DNA of 48,037 bases from Rhodobacterales bacterium. Lineage in GTDB: Bacteria; Pseudomonadota; Alphaproteobacteria; Rhodobacterales; Rhodobacteraceae. Numbering within the stretch: position 1 is the stretch's first letter; each line of letters starts with the position of its first letter. The notes beneath the pieces are model-generated. The model made no database searches. It worked only from the letters and a program-made list of their open reading frames with translations, and was not told where the DNA came from. The DNA lies in contig QIGK01000054.1 in NCBI GenBank assembly GCA_003228875.1, positions 1-48,037 of the forward strand, given 5' to 3'. Made by a program: the position numbers and the translations under genes. Positions 1 to 8,193 of the stretch are shown here, in pieces.

Positions 1-91
1 GTAATGGCGGGTCGAGCAACCGGATGGTTACCGGCAATCCTCGCATAATTTCAAACAGTTCGACAAAATCTGCCCGCTGCATCGGCAATAA
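1..91 (-). pseudogene. ppdK-like internal fragment, cut by window edge
   Basis: Reading the minus strand from 91 down to 2 gives 30 codons that match the PEP/pyruvate-binding part of pyruvate phosphate dikinase, including LLPMQRADF and [13 protein letters not shown]. In intact PPDK this stretch lies well inside the protein, roughly two thirds of the way along, after the ATP-grasp and phosphohistidine domains. Here the frame stays open upstream to about 226, but those residues do not look like PPDK, and the next gene upstream is unrelated. So this is either a 5'-truncated ppdK remnant or a short separate protein with only the C-terminal domain. The rest lies outside the window. The family match is from memory of the conserved motif. 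Confidence 0.55.
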
Positions 92-271
92 TCGAATTTG
101 GTAACCATTCCTAAACCCCTTAACCATAATCTGCCCTAAGCCCGAGGAAATTCGGGTGCTACTTGCATCAGACGGCCAAGTCTGGATCACGCCTCTTTGC
201 TCGAACGGCAAGGGGGCGTTTTGCATGGGTGGGACGGGTTTTGATCTGCCTCATATCACCGAATTTAGCGG
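92..271. other. Region without a convincing gene
   Basis: This stretch separates the ppdK-like fragment from the FAD oxidase. A plus-strand frame is open from 105 and ends at 275; from a GTG at 156, preceded by GAGGA, it would encode 39 residues, but I do not recognise the peptide and it could be the tail of a truncated gene. No terminator hairpin was seen. Confidence 0.3.
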
Positions 272-1669
272 CTAGGCAAAAACCGCGCCGGGATTCATGA
301 TGCCGTTTGGATCAAGCGCGTCTTTGACCTTGCGCATCGCCAAAAGCTGGCCTTTGTCACCATAATGGGCCAAGTCAGCGGCTTTTAATCGCCCAATTCC
401 GTGTTCAGCGCTGAAACTACCGCCAAATTCAGCCACCAGATCATAAATAGAGCCGTTGATTTCCGGCTGTAAATGTAGATAGTTTTTAGGGGAATCGCCC
501 TTTGGCGGAAAAACATTGTAATGCAGGTTTCCGTCGCCCATATGGCCAAAACAATTGATCCGGAAACGCCGATCAACCAGCTTATGCGCTGCGTCAATAA
601 ACGCTGGCACGCGAGCGATCGGCACTGAAATATCATGGGACGAAATTGGTCCGATTTTTTTATTGGCTTCAGGGATGGTCTCTCGAATTTGCCACAAGGC
701 TTGGTGTTGGCCAAGGGTTTGTGACAGCACTGCGTCAACAACCAGCCCTGCTTCCATGGCTTTGGCCAACGCTTGTTCCATCGCATCTTGCAGCCCGTCG
801 CCACCGCCGCAATCCATCAATACCATCCAAGGGTAAGCACGTAAAAACGGTTCTTTGAAGGGGATAACCTTTTCGATCAAAAAATCCAGCCCCGTGCGGT
901 CAATTAGTTCAAAAGCAGAGACCCTACCCTCCAGTTGATCAGACATCATGGTCAAAAGCGCCAGCGCTTCTTTGGGTGAAGGCACAGCCAGCATCGCGGC
1001 AAATTGGTGCTTTGGCTGTGGATAAAGACGTAAAACCGATGTGGTGATAATGCCCAATGTGCCCTCTGACCCGATCATCAGATGGCGCAGATCATAATCC
1101 GTGTTATCTTTGCGGAGCGATTTTAAGCCGCCAATTATGGTGCCATCCGCCAAAACCGCCTCCAACCCCAGACAAAGATCACGGGTGTTGCCATAGCGTA
1201 AAACATTAACGCCCCCCGCATTGGTCGCCAGATTACCGCCAATTCTGCAAGTTCCTTCAGAGGCCAAAGCCAAGGGAAATAAGCGGTTTTCATTTGAAGC
1301 AGCAGCCCGAATATCTGCCAGAATTGTACCGGATTCGACTGTCATCGTGTTATTTTCAACGGATATTTCGCGGATATTTGTCATGCGTTCCATCGAAATT
1401 ATCACTGGCAATGCCCCGTCTTGCAGGGTTTGCCCCCCTGTCAGCCCTGTGTTGCCTGCCATCGGCACTACCCCGACCCGCGCCGCGTTACAGGCCGCCA
1501 GAATATCGGAAACCTGATGCGTATCAGTGGGCCGCAATACCGCGGCGGCCTGACCTGTGTACATGCCGCGAGGTTCTGATAAATCCCTTGGTTCTGGCGC
1601 GCGTAAACAATTTTTACCAAGCTGGTTTTCAAGCTTGTTCAAAAATTCAGATGTTGCGTCATTCAGCAT
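272..1669 (-). CDS. FAD-binding oxidoreductase (2-hydroxyacid dehydrogenase / GlcD family)
   Basis: A 465-residue flavoprotein of the GlcD / D-2-hydroxyglutarate dehydrogenase type, expected to oxidise a 2-hydroxy acid in the cytoplasm or at the inner membrane face. An N-terminal FAD-binding PCMH domain is visible (residues about 40-215: VVPMAGNTGLTGG, GGNLATNAGG, MIGSEGTLGIIT). The C-terminal FAD-oxidase domain ends with the family motif SAEHGIGRLK and a DPNGIMNPG tail. Length is normal for the family. Its ATG overlaps the end of the upstream acetyltransferase by 11 bases, so the two are probably co-transcribed. The exact substrate (glycolate, D-lactate or D-2-hydroxyglutarate) cannot be read from sequence. 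No GlcE or GlcF partner lies next to it, which favours a single-subunit D-2-hydroxyglutarate/D-lactate type enzyme. Confidence 0.88.
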   Translation of the reverse strand: MLNDATSEFLNKLENQLGKNCLRAPEPRDLSEPRGMYTGQAAAVLRPTDTHQVSDILAACNAARVGVVPMAGNTGLTGGQTLQDGALPVIISMERMTNIREISVENNTMTVESGTILADIRAAASNENRLFPLALASEGTCRIGGNLATNAGGVNVLRYGNTRDLCLGLEAVLADGTIIGGLKSLRKDNTDYDLRHLMIGSEGTLGIITTSVLRLYPQPKHQFAAMLAVPSPKEALALLTMMSDQLEGRVSAFELIDRTGLDFLIEKVIPFKEPFLRAYPWMVLMDCGGGDGLQDAMEQALAKAMEAGLVVDAVLSQTLGQHQALWQIRETIPEANKKIGPISSHDISVPIARVPAFIDAAHKLVDRRFRINCFGHMGDGNLHYNVFPPKGDSPKNYLHLQPEINGSIYDLVAEFGGSFSAEHGIGRLKAADLAHYGDKGQLLAMRKVKDALDPNGIMNPGAVFA

Positions 1670-2261
1670 TTAGGCCCTGTCCGGCACTGGTTTTTCCTCG
1701 CCTGTCGCGGCGTATATTGGCATATAATACATGGGTGCGCCAGCGGCCCGCGATCTGCAAATAGCTTTGCGCGACGCCTTCATATTTGAAACCCGCTTGT
1801 TCAAGCAAGGCGCGCGAGGCTCTGTTTTCCGGCAAGCATGCTGCTTCGACGCGGCTTAGGTCCAGTTCACTAAAGCTGTAATGCACCACCGCAGACAGCG
1901 CCTCTCGCATATAGCCTTGGCGGGAAAATTCCGGCCCGATCCAATAGCCGACCGTGGCTGCCATTGAGGCGCCCTTGCGAATATTATCAAGGGTGAGCGC
2001 ACCCAAAAGCTGGCCATTGCGGCGCTGCGTTATCAAAAACGGCATTGCGGTTTGGGCCTTGCTGGAACGATCAGCCCAGTATACCCGGTTCAAAAAAGCC
2101 CGCCGCGTGGCGTAATCATCTGCCCGAACCGGTTCCCACGGGGCCAAAAAACTGTCGCCCTCAAGTCGGATTTTTGCCCAAGCCGCATAGTCATTTTTGT
2201 TTGGCAGCTTAAGCACCAACCGTTCGGTCTGAAGAACCGGAGCTGTCTGCCGCCAAAACAT
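1659..2261 (-). CDS. GNAT family N-acetyltransferase (RimJ/RimL type)
   Basis: A 200-residue acetyl-CoA-dependent N-acetyltransferase. The opening TERLVLKLPNKNDYAAWAKI and the later GYWIGPEFSRQGYMREAL (acetyl-CoA binding), followed by VEAACLPENRASRALLEQAGF, are typical of the RimJ/RimL group that acetylates protein N-termini such as ribosomal proteins. The ATG overlaps the stop of the upstream M16 peptidase by one base (TAATG), and its own stop overlaps the start of the FAD oxidase. This argues for translation coupling from thrC through to the oxidase. The substrate is not known; RimJ-like is the best general name. A specific function such as ribosomal protein S5 acetylation would be inference only. 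Confidence 0.85.
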   Translation of the reverse strand: MFWRQTAPVLQTERLVLKLPNKNDYAAWAKIRLEGDSFLAPWEPVRADDYATRRAFLNRVYWADRSSKAQTAMPFLITQRRNGQLLGALTLDNIRKGASMAATVGYWIGPEFSRQGYMREALSAVVHYSFSELDLSRVEAACLPENRASRALLEQAGFKYEGVAQSYLQIAGRWRTHVLYANIRRDRRGKTSAGQGLNAE

Positions 2262-3523
2262 TATGCGGACAATGCTGCCAACAGCTCGGGCAATTCTGGC
2301 GCGGCATCAACTGGCCCGTAAAGCGCCATAGCCGCAGAATTGCGCCCGCATAATTCGCTGGCAAAGCCCCGCACTGCGGTCACATTCACAGCTTCGATTT
2401 TGGCTACGGTTTCTTCCAGTGTTGGCACTTTGCCCCAAATTGTCATGGCCCGGGCCATGCGTTCGGCGCGCGCCGAGGGGCTTTCCAGCCCCATCAGCAT
2501 ACCGGCTTTCATTTGCACCCTTGCGCGTTCTACCTCAGCTTCAGAAATAGTATCTGCTGATCGGCGGATTTCCGAAATGGTCAACCCTGCCAGCTCAGAA
2601 ACCTGATCGCCGGAAGTGCCCGAATAAATGCTGAACATGCCCGTATCAACGCTTGGGGCGACGCTGGCAAAAATGGAATAACAAAGCCCGCGTTTTTCGC
2701 GGATTTCTTGAAACAAGCGCGAAGACATGCCGCCACCCAAGATCAAGGCATAGACTTGCGCCGCGTAAATTTCTTGGCCTGAATAGTTCGGAGCCTCAAA
2801 TGCCAGCGTAAAATGGGCCTGCTCCAGTTGTTTAATTTCCCGACGCTCGCCGCCAGTAAAGCTGGCCGAGATTAAACTATCGGGTTTCGATTTAGGCATA
2901 TCGCCAAACAATGCTTCGGCTTGCGCGACGATTTTGTCGTGATCAACCGCCCCTGCCGCAGACAGAATTAGGTTTTCAGGACCATAGTTTTGCGCCACAA
3001 ACCCCGACAGATCACTGCGATTGAACGCCTGAACAAGCTCCGCTGGTCCTAATATCGACCGGCCCATCGGTTGATCGGGGTAGGCGACCTCTTGTAGCCA
3101 ATCAAAAACCACATCATCGGGTGTATCAAGGCTTTGGCCGATTTCCTGAATAATTACGCCGCGCTCGATCTCTATTTCGCGGGGTTCAAAGGTGGAATTG
3201 CGCAAAATATCAGCCAGCACATCCAAGGCCAGCGGCACGTCATTTTGCAACACTCGCGCATAATAAGCAGTGGTTTCGCGGCTGGTATAAGCATTCAGAA
3301 AGCCGCCAACATTTTCGATGCTTTCGGCAATATCCAGTGATGAACGCCGTTTGGTGCCCTTAAAAGCCATATGTTCCAAAAAATGCGCGATACCGTTCTG
3401 GGCTGCGGTTTCATTGCGGGTCCCCACATCGACCCAAACGCCAATGCTGGCAGATTTTAGCCCGGCCATGTTTTCTGTCAAAATGCGAAACCCGTTTGAC
3501 AGCGTATGAAATTGCACGCTCAA
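2261..3523 (-). CDS. M16 family zinc metallopeptidase (processing-peptidase-like)
   Basis: A 420-residue peptidase of the M16B group, related to the mitochondrial processing peptidase beta subunit. The inverted zinc motif HxxEH is intact as H47-F-L-E50-H51. A second acidic segment about 75 residues later (EIEIERGVIIQEIGQ) supplies the distal zinc-binding glutamate. A glycine-rich loop GGGMSSRLFQEIREKRGLCY follows in the second half, as expected. No signal peptide is seen, so the protein is probably cytoplasmic. It sits directly downstream of thrC with a 4-base ATGA overlap, an arrangement that is common in alphaproteobacteria. All catalytic residues are present, so it should be active. The natural substrate is unknown. 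Confidence 0.92.
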   Translation of the reverse strand: MSVQFHTLSNGFRILTENMAGLKSASIGVWVDVGTRNETAAQNGIAHFLEHMAFKGTKRRSSLDIAESIENVGGFLNAYTSRETTAYYARVLQNDVPLALDVLADILRNSTFEPREIEIERGVIIQEIGQSLDTPDDVVFDWLQEVAYPDQPMGRSILGPAELVQAFNRSDLSGFVAQNYGPENLILSAAGAVDHDKIVAQAEALFGDMPKSKPDSLISASFTGGERREIKQLEQAHFTLAFEAPNYSGQEIYAAQVYALILGGGMSSRLFQEIREKRGLCYSIFASVAPSVDTGMFSIYSGTSGDQVSELAGLTISEIRRSADTISEAEVERARVQMKAGMLMGLESPSARAERMARAMTIWGKVPTLEETVAKIEAVNVTAVRGFASELCGRNSAAMALYGPVDAAPELPELLAALSA

Positions 3524-4911
3524 ATCCGTGACCTTTCCAAGATAACCGCCTTCAGGGCCTCTAAATCATTGGCAACCCGCGTCACCCGTTCAGGGCGTTC
3601 AAACAGGCCCGCCATGTGCGGCGGCAATGCTGGCCGGATGCCGGTTGCGGATTCGACCGCGTCGGGAAATTTGGCAGCATGGGCGGTTGCCAGCGCCACC
3701 ATTGGCACGCTGGGATCGCCGCGTTGATCTTTGGCAACTTTGGTTGCCACGGCGGAATGCGGGCAAAGCAATTCACCGGTCTGGGCTAACATTTCCGATA
3801 TCTCAGCACTGGTTTCCGTTTCTGAGCAATTGCCGCTGTCAAATTCGCTGCGCAACTTGGCCAGCGCCCCTTGGGATAAGTTAAATCCGCCTGCCCCAAG
3901 CTCATCCATCAGTTGCGTCACGGCACTTCCTTCGCGGTCATAGAGATCAAACAACAACCGTTCAAAATTGGAGCTAACCTGAATATCCATCGACGGGCTA
4001 ATGCTGGGGGTTACGCCTTTTTTAAGATGCTCACCAGCCTGTAAAGTGCGGTGCAGAATGTCGTTCTGGTTGGTGGCAATCACCAGACGGTCAATCGGCA
4101 GACCCATGCGTTTGGCCACATAAGCCGCAAAAATATCGCCAAAATTACCGGTTGGCACCGTGAAGGAAACCTTGCGATGCGGCGCGCCCAAGCTAACGGC
4201 CGAAGTAAAGAAATAAACTACCTGCGCCATTACCCGCGCCCAGTTGATCGAATTGACCCCCGCCAGTTGCACTGCTTCGCGGAATTCAAAATCATTGAAC
4301 ATATCTTTTAGCCGCGCCTGACAATCGTCAAAATCCCCGTCCATTGCCAGCGCATGCACATTGCTTTCCGTGGGTGTTGTCATTTGGCGACGCTGCACTT
4401 CGGACACACGACCATGGGGGTAAAGGATAATCACATCCACCGAATCCAGCCCCTTAAAAGCATCAATCGCAGCAGAGCCGGTATCGCCCGACGTTGCGCC
4501 AACAATGGTGACCCGCTTGCCAGAGCGTTTCAGCGAGGCTTCGAACATCTGGCCGATCAATTGCATGGCTACGTCTTTGAAAGCCAAAGTTGGCCCGTGA
4601 TGTAGTTCCAGCAGATAATCATTGCTGCTGATTTGTGCCAGCGGCACCCGTGCCGAGTGGTGAAAACCTGCATAAGCACGTTTTAGAATGCCGCGAAATT
4701 CATCCACCGAAAAAGTATCTCCAATAAAAGGTTTCATAACCCGAAAGGCAACATCCTCATAAGAAAGCCCAGCCAGCGCCGCGATTTCCGGCTTGGACAT
4801 TTGCGGCCATTCCGCTGGAACATAAAGCCCGCCATCGCGGGCCAGCCCGCTAAGCATTGCTTGTTCAAAATTCAGCTCAGGGCTTTGACCCCGTGTCGAA
4901 ATATATTTCAT
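3520..4911 (-). CDS. thrC: Threonine synthase
   Basis: Converts O-phosphohomoserine to threonine, the last step of threonine synthesis, using pyridoxal phosphate in the cytosol. The 463-residue length fits the longer bacterial/fungal class. The N-terminal MKYISTRG and ARDGGLYVP segments are typical, and the PLP lysine is in HGPTLAFKD (K112). Further family stretches are VGATSGDTGSAAI (phosphate-binding) and VPTGNFGDIFAAYVAKRMG. The gene lies 10 bases below SURF1 and overlaps the M16 peptidase by 4 bases. The position immediately after the cox assembly genes is a common Rhodobacterales arrangement. No riboswitch or leader attenuator can be seen in the short gap, so it is probably transcribed with its neighbours. 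Confidence 0.96.
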   Translation of the reverse strand: MKYISTRGQSPELNFEQAMLSGLARDGGLYVPAEWPQMSKPEIAALAGLSYEDVAFRVMKPFIGDTFSVDEFRGILKRAYAGFHHSARVPLAQISSNDYLLELHHGPTLAFKDVAMQLIGQMFEASLKRSGKRVTIVGATSGDTGSAAIDAFKGLDSVDVIILYPHGRVSEVQRRQMTTPTESNVHALAMDGDFDDCQARLKDMFNDFEFREAVQLAGVNSINWARVMAQVVYFFTSAVSLGAPHRKVSFTVPTGNFGDIFAAYVAKRMGLPIDRLVIATNQNDILHRTLQAGEHLKKGVTPSISPSMDIQVSSNFERLLFDLYDREGSAVTQLMDELGAGGFNLSQGALAKLRSEFDSGNCSETETSAEISEMLAQTGELLCPHSAVATKVAKDQRGDPSVPMVALATAHAAKFPDAVESATGIRPALPPHMAGLFERPERVTRVANDLEALKAVILERSRI

Positions 4912-4921
4912 CTTGCCGCTT

Positions 4922-5593
4922 TCAATTTGTGCGATGTTTGATCCGCCATAGCAGATACAGTGTCATGAACGCCCAGACAATGGCAAAACCAAACCAAGTT
5001 ATCGCATATTCCAGATGATTGTTGGGCGTATTCAACCCCACCGCCAAAGGCAGCGGGCCACTGGACAAAGTGGTTGAGCGCATCACCAGAAACACCGGCT
5101 CAGTATTCAAGGCCTTTGCCAAGGGTTCAGCAGCGCGGGAAAACCAGATATTGCCCTCAATATCATTTTGCGGCGTGTATTTATCAAAATCCGCCGCCCA
5201 AAGCAGATTGCCAAAAAGCGTGCCGTTTTCCACTGGCCTTGGATCATTTTTGAACTGATCGGGAACAATGCCCCGATCAACCAGAATGCGCCGGCCGTCT
5301 GCCAGCGTAAAGGGCACTATGATACGAAAACCCGGGCCGGTTGCGGGCGAGGAGGAAAGAACATGAATTTCATCACTGCCCATTTCACCGCTGACCTGCA
5401 CCGATAAAAACCGGTCCTGATCGGGCACTAACACATCGGGCAACGGCACAGGCGGCGCTGACAAGCGTGTTTCGATATTGGCGAGCATGGTGGTTTTCCA
5501 CGCCAACCTGTCAATTTGCCAATTGCCCAGCATGACCAGAACGATAACACCGATCACGCCGAACAGCGCCGGAATGATCATGGGTTTAGACAT
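4922..5593 (-). CDS. SURF1 family cytochrome c oxidase assembly protein
   Basis: A 223-residue inner-membrane protein of the SURF1/Shy1 family, which helps insert heme a into subunit I of aa3 oxidase. One membrane helix lies near the N terminus (about residues 4-22) and one near the C terminus (YAITWFGFAIVWAFMTLYLL), with a periplasmic domain between them, as in the family. I place the start at the ATG at 5593, which has GGAG six bases upstream; a TTG four codons earlier (5605) would be upstream of that ribosome site and is less likely. A terminator-like hairpin separates it from ctaE, so it may be expressed at a lower level than the structural genes. The gene just before thrC fits the usual cox cluster. 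Confidence 0.9.
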   Translation of the reverse strand: MSKPMIIPALFGVIGVIVLVMLGNWQIDRLAWKTTMLANIETRLSAPPVPLPDVLVPDQDRFLSVQVSGEMGSDEIHVLSSSPATGPGFRIIVPFTLADGRRILVDRGIVPDQFKNDPRPVENGTLFGNLLWAADFDKYTPQNDIEGNIWFSRAAEPLAKALNTEPVFLVMRSTTLSSGPLPLAVGLNTPNNHLEYAITWFGFAIVWAFMTLYLLWRIKHRTN

Positions 5594-5600
5594 TGAATTC

Positions 5601-5637
5601 TCCAAACAAAAACGCGGGCCAAAGCGACCCGCGTTTT
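5601..5637 (-). terminator. Hairpin between ctaE and SURF1
   Basis: On the minus strand a 10-base stem (AAAACGCGGG pairing with CCCGCGTTTT, loop of nine bases) is followed by TTTGTTT, directly after ctaE and just before the SURF1 ribosome site. It looks like an intrinsic terminator or attenuator that would let the oxidase subunit genes be transcribed more than SURF1 and thrC. Confidence 0.65.
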
Positions 5638-5656
5638 GTGAATTGTTTTAGGCAGG

Positions 5657-6463
5657 TTATCCAGCCCAGACATAAACCGAGACAAACAGGAATAACCACA
5701 CCACATCAACAAAATGCCAATACCAAGCCGCGCCCTCAAAGCCGATATGGCTTTCGGGGGTGAAATGACCGCGCAGTGCACGCAAGTAACACACGCCCAA
5801 AAAGATGGTGCCGACAATTACATGGAATCCATGAAACCCTGTGGCCATAAAAAATATGCTGCCATAAATATTGCCCGAGAAGCTAAAAGTCGCATGGTAA
5901 TATTCATAAGCTTGCAGAGCCGTAAAAAATACGCCGAGCAATATCGCGATAAGCAAACCGGTTTTCAGATCTTTGCGGTTGTTTTCATGGGCAATCGCAT
6001 GGTGTGCCCAAGTGGCTGCTGCGCCTGAACACAACAGGATCAATGTGTTGATCAGCGGTAAGTGCCAAGGGTTAAAGGTTTCGATACCAACGGGGGGCCA
6101 TTGGGTTGCGGTTAGGATGATACCGTCAATCTGGTCCATTGGATACATGGCCGACTTAAAGAATATCCAGAACCAAGCGACAAAGAACATAACCTCAGAG
6201 GCGATGAACATGATAATGCCATACCGTAAACCGATTTTAACCACTGGCGTGTGATCACCGACATGGCTTTCAGCTATAATATCAGCCCACCAGACATACA
6301 TGGTATAAAGCACACCCAAAAGACCAACAATCATAACCCAAGGCCAGTCGGTATTCATATACATCACCGAACCCGTGAACAGGATAAACGCTGAAAGCGC
6401 CCCCATCAGCGGCCAAGGGCTTGGCTGCAAAATGTGGTAATCGTGATTTTTTTCATGTGCCAT
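5657..6463 (-). CDS. ctaE: Cytochrome c oxidase subunit III
   Basis: Subunit III of the aa3-type terminal oxidase, 268 residues, with seven predicted membrane helices. Family landmarks are [20 protein letters not shown] at the N terminus, [66 protein letters not shown] and the C-terminal [20 protein letters not shown]. The subunit stabilises the catalytic core and may guide oxygen and proton uptake. It lies 21 bases after ctaG in the same direction, as in Paracoccus and Rhodobacter. Subunit I (ctaD) is not in the window, which is also usual for this group. Confidence 0.97.
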   Translation of the reverse strand: MAHEKNHDYHILQPSPWPLMGALSAFILFTGSVMYMNTDWPWVMIVGLLGVLYTMYVWWADIIAESHVGDHTPVVKIGLRYGIIMFIASEVMFFVAWFWIFFKSAMYPMDQIDGIILTATQWPPVGIETFNPWHLPLINTLILLCSGAAATWAHHAIAHENNRKDLKTGLLIAILLGVFFTALQAYEYYHATFSFSGNIYGSIFFMATGFHGFHVIVGTIFLGVCYLRALRGHFTPESHIGFEGAAWYWHFVDVVWLFLFVSVYVWAG

Positions 6464-6484
6464 GGTCTGGGTCCCTTATTTTGG

Positions 6485-7075
6485 TCAATTGACCGAATTA
6501 TCTTGATTATCATTGGCCGGGTCAACAGAGGCAAGGTCTGTTTCCGGCATATCGGTTTCATAGAAAGTATAAGAAAGCGTGATCGAGCTTATCCGTTTGC
6601 CATCCAAATCATCGACAATGTCTGGATCAACAAAAAAGGTCACCGGCATTCTAACCCGCTCTCCGGGTTGCAAGACCTGCAATTCAAAGCAAAAGCAATC
6701 AATCTTAGCAAAGAAATTACCGGCGGAAAATGGTGCAACGCCATAAGTGGCTGAGCCCGCCATGGGCCTGTCGGTCGGGTTATAAGCCTCATAAAAGGCC
6801 AAACCGACCTCGCCTATGCGCACTTCCATCACCCTTTGCAAGGGTTTGAATTCCCACGGCATGCCATCGCCAGTGCTGGCGGCAAAACGGACGATCATGG
6901 TTTCGTCCAAAATTAAATCGCTAGGTTGCTCAGCGGTTGTCGTGGTGCCGCCATATCCGGTCACCCGACAAAACCAGTCGTAAAACGGCACCGAGGCATA
7001 GGCCAGCACCCCCATAAAAACCACAAGGCTAACCAGCCGGACAACAACTTTGTTATTTTTGGTAGGTGCGATCAT
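6485..7075 (-). CDS. ctaG: Cytochrome c oxidase copper chaperone CtaG/Cox11
   Basis: Delivers copper to the CuB site of oxidase subunit I. The protein is 196 residues, with an N-terminal cytoplasmic segment, one membrane helix (about 11-29), and a periplasmic immunoglobulin-like domain. The copper-binding CFCF motif is present (C127, C129), and the conserved C36 lies just after the membrane anchor in FYDWFCRVTGYGG. The ATG overlaps the stop of the small upstream membrane gene by four bases (ATGA), so translation is probably coupled. A 12-base palindrome at 6483-6494 straddles the stop codon; I see no reason to assign it a function. Confidence 0.96.
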   Translation of the reverse strand: MIAPTKNNKVVVRLVSLVVFMGVLAYASVPFYDWFCRVTGYGGTTTTAEQPSDLILDETMIVRFAASTGDGMPWEFKPLQRVMEVRIGEVGLAFYEAYNPTDRPMAGSATYGVAPFSAGNFFAKIDCFCFELQVLQPGERVRMPVTFFVDPDIVDDLDGKRISSITLSYTFYETDMPETDLASVDPANDNQDNSVN

Positions 7076-7251
7076 TGGTCAGCCACCGTGGCCCGATAAT
7101 TTGGCGCGTTTCTATCGATATTTTGGGGTTGGCTAAGTTTCACAATCGAGACCGCAAAAACGATCACGACAAAAGCGCCCAGCAACAGGCCCACCGCCAT
7201 ATTGCGGCCTTTGCGACGTTTGTGAAGATCATGTTGAGGGTGAAAGCTCAT
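7072..7251 (-). CDS. Small single-span membrane protein of the cox operon (CoxF-like)
   Basis: A 59-codon gene between ctaB and ctaG. The product has a basic N terminus (HDLHKRRKGRNMAVG), one membrane helix (about 19-38, VGLLLGAFVVIVFAVSIVKL) and a short polar tail ending ATVADQ. Both ends overlap neighbours by four bases: its ATG with the ctaB stop (7248-7251), and its stop with the ctaG start (7072-7075). This tight double overlap, together with the membrane topology, supports a real gene. Small proteins at this exact place in alphaproteobacterial cox operons are usually called CoxF or left hypothetical; a role in oxidase assembly is inferred from context only. Confidence 0.85.
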   Translation of the reverse strand: MSFHPQHDLHKRRKGRNMAVGLLLGAFVVIVFAVSIVKLSQPQNIDRNAPNYRATVADQ

Positions 7252-8192
7252 AATAGCACCAGAAAGGTTGGGGCCAGATCAAGGCCGCGCAAAGCCGCCT
7301 CTGCCAGCAAAAGAACAAAATGCAAGAACAGATACAGAATTGAAAAAGCAAACAGTTGTTTTTCAGCGCGGAAATTATCTGCCAAATTATCAGCATCACT
7401 GCGCCAAAAAACCCGAATGGCGCCCAGTAGAAACAAAATATTTAACACCACAGCCACCGAAAAATATACCAGACCGCCAATTTGGGTGAACGCAAGCGCC
7501 AGTGAAATCGGGATCAACAATACGCTGTATCCAAGAATATTGTTGCGGGTGGTTTTGGTGCCATGGGTTACGGGCAACATCGGTATTTTGGCCGCTTTGT
7601 AATCGTCATTGCGCCACAGGGCCAGTGCCCAGAAATGCGGTGGGGTCCAGATTAGAATCAGCGCAAACATTAAAACAGGTTCAATGCCAATTCCGCCGGT
7701 AGCCACAACCCAGCCCAGCATCGGTGGAAAAGCCCCCGCCGCGCCGCCTATGACAATATTATGAGGCGTGGCGCGCTTTAGCCACATGGAATAAACCACC
7801 GCATAGAAAAAGATTGTAAAACCTAGTAATGCTGCCGCAGCAATGTTGGCAAACAGACCTAACATCACCACCGACATAACTGACAGCGTAACGCCAATCG
7901 CCAATGCCTCACCGGGTTCAACACGCCCCGACGGAATGGGGCGGCCAGCGGTGCGCTTCATGATCGCGTCGATGTCTCGGTCCCACCACATATTCAACGC
8001 GCCGGACGCGCCAGCGCCCACCGCAATACAAAGAATGGAAGCAAAAGCAATCACGGGATGCACAGCTATTGGCGCTACAAACATGCCCACCGCAGCGGTG
8101 AAAATCACCAGTCGCATAACCCGAGGCTTTAGCAGTTCGACATAATCGCCGAACTGGGTCTCATATGCTTTATCCCAAGAGGTTTCAGCCAT
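7248..8192 (-). CDS. ctaB: Protoheme IX farnesyltransferase (heme O synthase)
   Basis: Transfers a farnesyl group to protoheme IX, giving heme O, the precursor of heme A in the aa3 oxidase. The product is 314 residues and a polytopic member of the UbiA prenyltransferase superfamily. The first aspartate-rich motif is in NMWWDRDIDAIMKRTAGRP, followed by PIPSGR. The second region contains WTPPHFWALALWRNDDYKAA and PMLPVTHG. Around nine hydrophobic helices are visible. It starts one base after the ctaC stop and overlaps the small membrane gene by four bases. The combination with ctaC, ctaG and ctaE makes the assignment secure. Confidence 0.97.
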   Translation of the reverse strand: MAETSWDKAYETQFGDYVELLKPRVMRLVIFTAAVGMFVAPIAVHPVIAFASILCIAVGAGASGALNMWWDRDIDAIMKRTAGRPIPSGRVEPGEALAIGVTLSVMSVVMLGLFANIAAAALLGFTIFFYAVVYSMWLKRATPHNIVIGGAAGAFPPMLGWVVATGGIGIEPVLMFALILIWTPPHFWALALWRNDDYKAAKIPMLPVTHGTKTTRNNILGYSVLLIPISLALAFTQIGGLVYFSVAVVLNILFLLGAIRVFWRSDADNLADNFRAEKQLFAFSILYLFLHFVLLLAEAALRGLDLAPTFLVLL

Positions 8193-8193
8193 A

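Noticed and set aside
6483-6494. GGTCAATTGACC palindrome at the end of ctaG
   Set aside because: It is within coding sequence and the stop codon, with no promoter nearby; most likely chance.
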